From the NCBI GenBank assembly GCA_021826795.1, contig JAKAYM010000003.1:1-39095 (forward strand): a DNA stretch of 39,095 nucleotides. Reading direction: 5' to 3'. The notes beneath the pieces are model-generated. The model was not told where the DNA came from. It was given only the letters and a program-made list of their open reading frames with translations, and did not search any database. The stretch comes from Thermoplasmata archaeon (lineage in GTDB: Archaea > Thermoplasmatota > Thermoplasmata > Thermoplasmatales > Thermoplasmataceae). Each line of letters starts with the position of its first letter. Positions within the stretch are counted from its first letter, which is position 1. Both the position numbers and the translations under genes were made by a program. Of this stretch, positions 34,677 through 39,095 are shown one piece after another.

Positions 34677-35555
34677 TTATTTTAGTTTTTTAACAAGCTC
34701 GGGCACTACAGTAAACAGATCCCCGACAATACCATAATCGCACTCTTCAAATATGGGTGCGCTCTTATCCTTGTTTATTGCTATTATTGTTTTAGACCCA
34801 CGTATTCCTGCTATATGCTGTATTTGCCCTGATATTCCCAATGCTATGTAAAAATCTGGCCTTACTTTTTTGCCGGAAAGCCCCACCTGTTTATCCTCAC
34901 TGAGCCATTTATAGTCCAGGCAAACCGGTCTTGAACCTGCTATTTCAGCGTGGAGTTCATCAACCAATGGCTGTATCTTTTTGATATTTTCCTCGCTACC
35001 AAGGCCTCTTCCTATGGAAACAATAACTTTGGCATTTCTTATATCTGTTCCAGCTGTGTTCTTGCCTTTCACATTGATTATTTTATAATTGCTTTTATCG
35101 AGGTTTATATTTTCAATCTCTGATCTCTTGTCTGTTTTTTCAGCCTCGCATATGCTAGCCGATACAGTAAACATTTGAAAATCGCTTTCCTCCTCTACAA
35201 CTGTTTTACCACCGTGGAAGAATCTCTTTGTTACTGTTTTACCACCATGCTCAAATGAGAATATTTCCGGCATGCATTTCATTTTCAGTTTGTATGATAG
35301 TATGCCTGCCAGCTCCCTGCCGGTATTTGTGGAAGAAATGAATACAAAATCATATTTGTTTTTTGTTATGTGATCTGCAAGGAATTTGCTGAGGTTATCA
35401 ACAAATCCGTCCTTGTAGAAATATACTTTCTGAGCCCCGTATTCAGGCAATTCCTTATCTTCAGTCGATATAACATCTATATCCATCTTTCCACGGAGAT
35501 ATGTTATGATTTCTCTGGCGTTTTTAGGTTCGTCTGAAAATACCAATGCTTTCAT
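34677..35555 (-). CDS. etfA: Electron transfer flavoprotein, alpha subunit
   Basis: This 292-residue subunit binds FAD and, with EtfB, passes electrons from acyl-CoA and other dehydrogenases to the quinone pool. The C-terminal FAD domain shows VSIGRGLGSEENIKKIQPLV, SRPVCLDYKWL, VGLSGKKVRPDFYIALGISG, QHIAGIRGSKTIIAINKDK and APIFEECDYGIVGDLFTVVP, the classic EtfA blocks. No extra ferredoxin domain is present. Its start overlaps the etfB stop by 4 nt (ATGA). Confidence 0.95.
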   Translation of the reverse strand: MKALVFSDEPKNAREIITYLRGKMDIDVISTEDKELPEYGAQKVYFYKDGFVDNLSKFLADHITKNKYDFVFISSTNTGRELAGILSYKLKMKCMPEIFSFEHGGKTVTKRFFHGGKTVVEEESDFQMFTVSASICEAEKTDKRSEIENINLDKSNYKIINVKGKNTAGTDIRNAKVIVSIGRGLGSEENIKKIQPLVDELHAEIAGSRPVCLDYKWLSEDKQVGLSGKKVRPDFYIALGISGQIQHIAGIRGSKTIIAINKDKSAPIFEECDYGIVGDLFTVVPELVKKLK

Positions 35556-36283
35556 TTGACCACCTTTAAGATTTTTGCAACCTCATCTATTCCCTTTCCA
35601 TCCTCATATATAATCTTCTTTCTCTGACTTTCCGGTGCCTTATCCGATAGTATTCTGGAATCATCCCTGTAATCGGGTTTTCCCTCAACTATGTTAATAG
35701 GTTTCTTTCCTGCTGCCATTATCTGCATTACCTTGGGAAGCCTTGCCTCATTTATTTCCTGAGCTACAGAAACTATTGCCGGTAGTTTAGTTTCTACGGT
35801 GATATCTTCATTTTCTGATTCCACTGTAACGTTTGCTATTTTATCCTTTATTTCGATGTTAATGGCATTGGTTACAACATCCAATCCCAATTCAGATGAC
35901 AGTATACCAGCCAGGAGTCCTGAGTAGGAATCTGAGGACTGGTCACCCAGTATAATAATATCGAATTTAGATTTTTTCAGCTCTTCTGCCAGAACAGAAG
36001 CAGTAACAGTGGGATCGGATTTCTGATATCCTTTTATGACTGTACCATCATCAACACCCATGGCATATGCCTCTTTCATGGTAGATGTTGACCGTTCCGT
36101 TCCGAATATAAAAGCTGTCACCTTACCTGTGTATTTTTCCTTTAACTGCACAGCGGCTTCAACTGCGTTTTTACTCAAAATATCCATTTTTAACGGTAGA
36201 TCATCCAGTATCGGCTCATTGTTGTCATTTAACTTTATCTGATCCATATCTACTGTCTGTTTAACTAGGACTGCTATATCCAT
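35552..36283 (-). CDS. etfB: Electron transfer flavoprotein, beta subunit
   Basis: This is a 243-residue partner of EtfA. Family features are the N-terminal IAVLVKQTVDMDQIKL, the NAVEAAVQLKE block, AYAMGVDDGTVI, and the nucleotide-binding GDQSSDSYSGLLAGILSSEL; the usual EARLPKVMQIMAAGKKPI follows. In bifurcating ETFs the AMP site of this subunit is replaced by FAD; that cannot be decided by eye. The start is ATG 36283. A TATA-like tttaatataaa lies about 20 nt upstream, and a 7-bp palindrome covers the start codon. Confidence 0.95.
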   Translation of the reverse strand: MDIAVLVKQTVDMDQIKLNDNNEPILDDLPLKMDILSKNAVEAAVQLKEKYTGKVTAFIFGTERSTSTMKEAYAMGVDDGTVIKGYQKSDPTVTASVLAEELKKSKFDIIILGDQSSDSYSGLLAGILSSELGLDVVTNAINIEIKDKIANVTVESENEDITVETKLPAIVSVAQEINEARLPKVMQIMAAGKKPINIVEGKPDYRDDSRILSDKAPESQRKKIIYEDGKGIDEVAKILKVVK

Positions 36284-36288
36284 AGCAG
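36271..36288. promoter_or_regulatory. Palindrome across the etfB start codon
   Basis: CTGCTAT-ATCC-ATAGCAG is a perfect 7-bp inverted repeat with a 4-base centre. It contains the etfB ATG (36281-36283 on the minus strand), which is also the likely transcription start. It could serve as a repressor site or 5' hairpin, though part of it encodes the conserved MDIAV N-terminus, so codon constraint may explain it. Confidence 0.35.
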
Positions 36289-36377
36289 TTTATATTAAAA
36301 CCATATTTAATATTTTCAATAAAGGAAATAACACTCCTACAATATGAAAAATTCTTTTCTGGTAATTAGTAAGGGAC

Positions 36378-36653
36378 TTATTTTTCTAATGTTTCTATGA
36401 ATTCCCCTGACCTTCTTTCGATTATTTTAGTTATTTCATCTATATCCTCTTCCGTCAGCATAAAATTTTTGTTTATTGTTTTGTTTTTGTCAATTACTCC
36501 CATGGTAAAACTTCCGAAGATATAACCCTTTAAAAAGGCAACAAATTCATTCTCATCTTTGAAATTCCATAGTTTGTATGCTTCCTTGCTAGTATCCTTC
36601 AATTCATCAATAAAATTTTCAAGGTCTCCCCTTTCCTGGGATTTAAGCGTCAT
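36378..36653 (-). CDS. Small hypothetical protein (91 aa)
   Basis: Starting at ATG 36653, the 91-residue product is helical and charged: RGDLENFIDELKDTSKEAYK, WNFKDENEFVAFLKGYIFGS, then LTEEDIDEITKIIERRSGEF. The middle helix is moderately hydrophobic (YIFGSFTMGV). The family is not recognised; the length and style suit a small regulatory or structural protein. A longer frame upstream would overlap the reductase gene and encode an unlikely Ile/Tyr-rich run, so the inner ATG is used. It follows the class II reductase on the same strand by 52 nt. Confidence 0.6.
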   Translation of the reverse strand: MTLKSQERGDLENFIDELKDTSKEAYKLWNFKDENEFVAFLKGYIFGSFTMGVIDKNKTINKNFMLTEEDIDEITKIIERRSGEFIETLEK

Positions 36654-36705
36654 ATATATTATAATATAATATAGAATAAATATTTTATGTGTTTTCAATA
36701 GAAAA

Positions 36706-39018
36706 TTAAAGGTCACATTTTCCAGTCGGACATGCAGGGTCAAACGTGGCACCTAATTTTAGGAGTTTATCGGGCATTTTCATGGTAAGGTCAATTTTTT
36801 TTTCCTCATCACTCTTCTTCTGACCTGTACCTGCATAGAGTACCTGCTGGCTCTTGCTTCTGTCCCTGTATACTGTTATTCCCTTACAGTGAAGCTCCTT
36901 TGCAAGGCGGTATGATTTTGCTATATCATCTGGTGTTGCCTCGAATGGCAGGTTTATGGTTTTTGAAACGCCTGAATCACAGTATTTCTGGAATGTTGCC
37001 TGCATGAGTACGTGCCAGTCCGGATCGATTTCCTGGGCTGTTACGAAGAGTTTTTTTATGTCGTCAGGCAGATCAAGATTTCCCAGCTTTCCGGTTTCTG
37101 CTATCTTTTCCATGATCACCTGCGAGAACAGGTTTCTGGATTTCAGTGCATCTTCCAGCAGGGGGTTTACCTCAAGGAGTTCCTGTCCATTCAGCACATG
37201 CCTCACAAATGCCAGTGCAAACAGTGGCTCTATTGAGGAAGAGCATCCAGCAATTATGGATATGGTTCCCGTCGGGGCTATTGTTGTTGTTGTGGAATTC
37301 CTCATCTTTATTCCTTTTTCTTCATATTCTGATCCATACCAGCCCGGGAACACTCCTCTTTCCCCTGCAAGTTTCTGGGATTCAAGGTGTGATTCATCAT
37401 TAAGTGTTTTCATCACCTTTTCTCCGAATTCCAGGGCCTCGTTACTGTTATACGGTATGCCCAGCATTATGAGTGCATCTGCGAATCCCATTATACCGAG
37501 CCCTATTTTTCTTGTTCTTCTTGTCATGTTCTTTATGGACTCAACCGGGAATTTATTTGCATCAACAACGTTTTCAAGGAATCTGGTTGCAACATCTATT
37601 GTATCCCTGTATCTGTCATAGTTGAATTTCCCATTCTCGACAAACTTTGCCAGATTTATTGAACCAAGATTACATGATTCGTAAGGCAAAAGCGGCTGCT
37701 CTCCACACGGGTTAGTTGATGCGATATATCCTATATTCTTTACTGGATTCTTCTTATTGATTTCGTCAAGAAATATCATTCCTGGATCACCAGTTGTCCA
37801 TGCATGATTGACGATAGAGTTCCACAGGGTTGATGCCTTTATTCTGTTCATTACCTTTCCATCCCTCGGATTTATCAGGTCAATGTTATCATCATTATCC
37901 AGTTTCTCGAAAAATTCATCATCTACACCAACTGATATGTTGAAGTTGCTCAGTATCTTGTTCTCGGAATCCTTGCTAGTTATAAAATCCATTATATTAG
38001 GATGGTTATAGTTGAGAATTCCCATATTGGCTCCCCTTCTCTTTCCACCCTGCTTTATTACATCGGTTGTAACATCGAATATTCTCATGAATGATACTGG
38101 TCCTGATGCAACGCCCTTGGTAGATGCTACTATATCATCGCTTGCACGGAGCCTGGTAAACGAGAACCCAGTTCCTCCACCGGACTTGTGTATTTCCGCA
38201 GTTGCCTTGAGTGTGTCAAATATAGAATCTATGCTGTCATCCACGGGAAGTACAAAGCATGCACTGAGCTGCCCCAGTGGACCGCCAGCATTCATCAGGG
38301 TAGGCGAATTAGGCACATATTCAAGATTTGTCATCATGGTTTCAAATCTATCAATCCAGTAGTTTACCATTGTTTTTTTGGTCTGAATAAAATCCAGGAA
38401 TTCCTCATATGTGCCATCCAGGCTCTTCTCCTGCTTGAGTTCGCTGAACGCCCTTCTGAGCTCCTCATCCTGGGTTTTTGTTATGCCGGTATAAACTGTT
38501 CCCTTTTCCGGAACCTTCCCAGTTTTTCTATATGTTATATAATCATAAAGTCCCTGTATAATGCCCAGATGCACTGCTACTCTATGGAACATCTGTTTAG
38601 GGGTTTCTATTATTTTTCCCTCTGAATCCTTGAAGAGGTATCTTGCTTCAAGCACCTTGACTGCATTTACACTCAGTTTCAAATCATCCTTTACACCGAG
38701 AAATTCTTTCTCCTGCCTGACAGTATTTCTCTTTTCCCTGTAAAGTATGTATGCTTTTGCAACAGATATGTATGAAACTCCGTTGATTTTATGTGTCATG
38801 AGCACATTTTCGACAGTATCCTGTATAACCTCAACGGTGGGTTCCTTGCCCGTTTTTTCAAGGTCTTTTGTAACGTAATCGGCCAGCTTGTTAGCCTCTC
38901 CCATGGAGCCAGTTTTCACAGAAAGCATTGCCTTGAATATTGCCATTGCTATCTTTTTCTTATCGAACGGAACGCTGGAGCCGTCTCTTTTTATAACCTT
39001 ATCTAAAACATTTATCAT
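36706..39018 (-). CDS. nrdJ: Adenosylcobalamin-dependent (class II) ribonucleoside-diphosphate reductase
   Basis: This 770-residue enzyme reduces ribonucleotides to deoxyribonucleotides using a cobalamin-generated thiyl radical. An N-terminal ATP-cone (KVIKRDGSSVPFDKKKIAMA) gives allosteric control. The core holds C254 (QLSAC) and C449 (YESCN) as the reducible pair, and N436-P-C438-G-E440 with the thiyl-radical cysteine. STTTTIAPTGTISIIAGCSS is the phosphate-binding region. The C-terminal FDPACPTGKCDL carries the CxxxxC shuttle pair. The length is typical of archaeal NrdJ. ATG 39018 is the first codon, with 77 bases of upstream sequence to the window edge that hold only A+T-rich promoter-like text. 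Confidence 0.95.
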   Translation of the reverse strand: MINVLDKVIKRDGSSVPFDKKKIAMAIFKAMLSVKTGSMGEANKLADYVTKDLEKTGKEPTVEVIQDTVENVLMTHKINGVSYISVAKAYILYREKRNTVRQEKEFLGVKDDLKLSVNAVKVLEARYLFKDSEGKIIETPKQMFHRVAVHLGIIQGLYDYITYRKTGKVPEKGTVYTGITKTQDEELRRAFSELKQEKSLDGTYEEFLDFIQTKKTMVNYWIDRFETMMTNLEYVPNSPTLMNAGGPLGQLSACFVLPVDDSIDSIFDTLKATAEIHKSGGGTGFSFTRLRASDDIVASTKGVASGPVSFMRIFDVTTDVIKQGGKRRGANMGILNYNHPNIMDFITSKDSENKILSNFNISVGVDDEFFEKLDNDDNIDLINPRDGKVMNRIKASTLWNSIVNHAWTTGDPGMIFLDEINKKNPVKNIGYIASTNPCGEQPLLPYESCNLGSINLAKFVENGKFNYDRYRDTIDVATRFLENVVDANKFPVESIKNMTRRTRKIGLGIMGFADALIMLGIPYNSNEALEFGEKVMKTLNDESHLESQKLAGERGVFPGWYGSEYEEKGIKMRNSTTTTIAPTGTISIIAGCSSSIEPLFALAFVRHVLNGQELLEVNPLLEDALKSRNLFSQVIMEKIAETGKLGNLDLPDDIKKLFVTAQEIDPDWHVLMQATFQKYCDSGVSKTINLPFEATPDDIAKSYRLAKELHCKGITVYRDRSKSQQVLYAGTGQKKSDEEKKIDLTMKMPDKLLKLGATFDPACPTGKCDL

Positions 39019-39095
39019 TTCGCATCACGAGTGTATACTAAAAATACATAAAAGAATTTAATACTTTTTCATACCTGATATTTTACCGTGATAAA

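Noticed and set aside
36956..37621. 221-codon ORF opposite nrdJ
   Set aside because: It is antisense to highly conserved reductase motifs and has no independent support.
1..39095. CRISPR array, rRNA or replication origin
   Set aside because: No regularly spaced repeats, rRNA-like blocks, or cdc6/orc-associated repeat clusters were seen.

Overview
The window looks like the chromosome of an acidophilic thermoplasmatal archaeon of the Ferroplasma/Acidiplasma type. The evidence is a thermosome alpha subunit beginning MMSGQ, an Alba chromatin protein, the wyosine enzyme Taw1, DUF2070 and DUF92 membrane proteins, a class II ribonucleotide reductase, an A+T-rich genome, archaeal TATA boxes 20-30 nt before many start codons (leaderless genes), and very tight gene packing. 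The genus is an inference; no marker here settles it.

Layout. 1-625: the 3' end of an IS4-type transposase and its debris. 626-9881: core genes. These are a GNAT acetyltransferase; a B12-type radical SAM enzyme that may be a tetraether ring synthase; a DUF47/Pit phosphate-uptake pair; an SDR oxidoreductase; Taw1; and a leftward operon of polyprenyl diphosphate synthase, ArsA-type ATPase and a 61-aa protein, followed by Alba, an Lrp-type regulator and an 84-aa conserved-looking protein. 9975-16278: an accessory island bounded by tRNA-Leu(UAA) and tRNA-Arg(GCG). It holds a Panacea-domain/RelE-type toxin-antitoxin pair, a decayed IS orfA, a radical SAM/SPASM peptide-maturase-like gene broken by in-frame stops with a 46-codon ORF at its head, a divergent A+T-rich MFS exporter, a strong 16-bp hairpin and a TPP-dependent decarboxylase/synthase-like enzyme.

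16368-27901: mostly core genes, namely ornithine carbamoyltransferase, a thioredoxin reductase without the usual NADPH-phosphate motif, thermosome, a tandem ThyX-like protein, a nucleotide-sugar-epimerase-like SDR, a helical hypothetical, tRNA-Gln(CUG), chorismate synthase, a DUF2070 protein, a COG3199 NAD-kinase-like protein and an MBL-fold hydrolase. 28046-39095: a HAD phosphatase, a DUF92 protein, a patch of decayed coding sequence, an APC permease with an operator-like palindrome at its promoter, a small conserved-looking protein, acetyl-CoA synthetase, a DsrE-like protein, both ETF subunits, a 91-aa protein and class II ribonucleotide reductase.

How the genes fit together: several serve isoprenoid/tetraether lipid metabolism (polyprenyl synthase, possible ring synthase, DUF92). 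The permease, acetyl-CoA synthetase and ETF suggest growth on amino and organic acids. The most unusual material is the island at 10.2-14.1 kb, where a toxin-antitoxin pair sits beside what looks like a decaying radical-SAM peptide-modification locus with its own exporter. The tandem ThyX-like protein, whose two halves keep complementary parts of the ThyX signature, is the most unusual intact enzyme.
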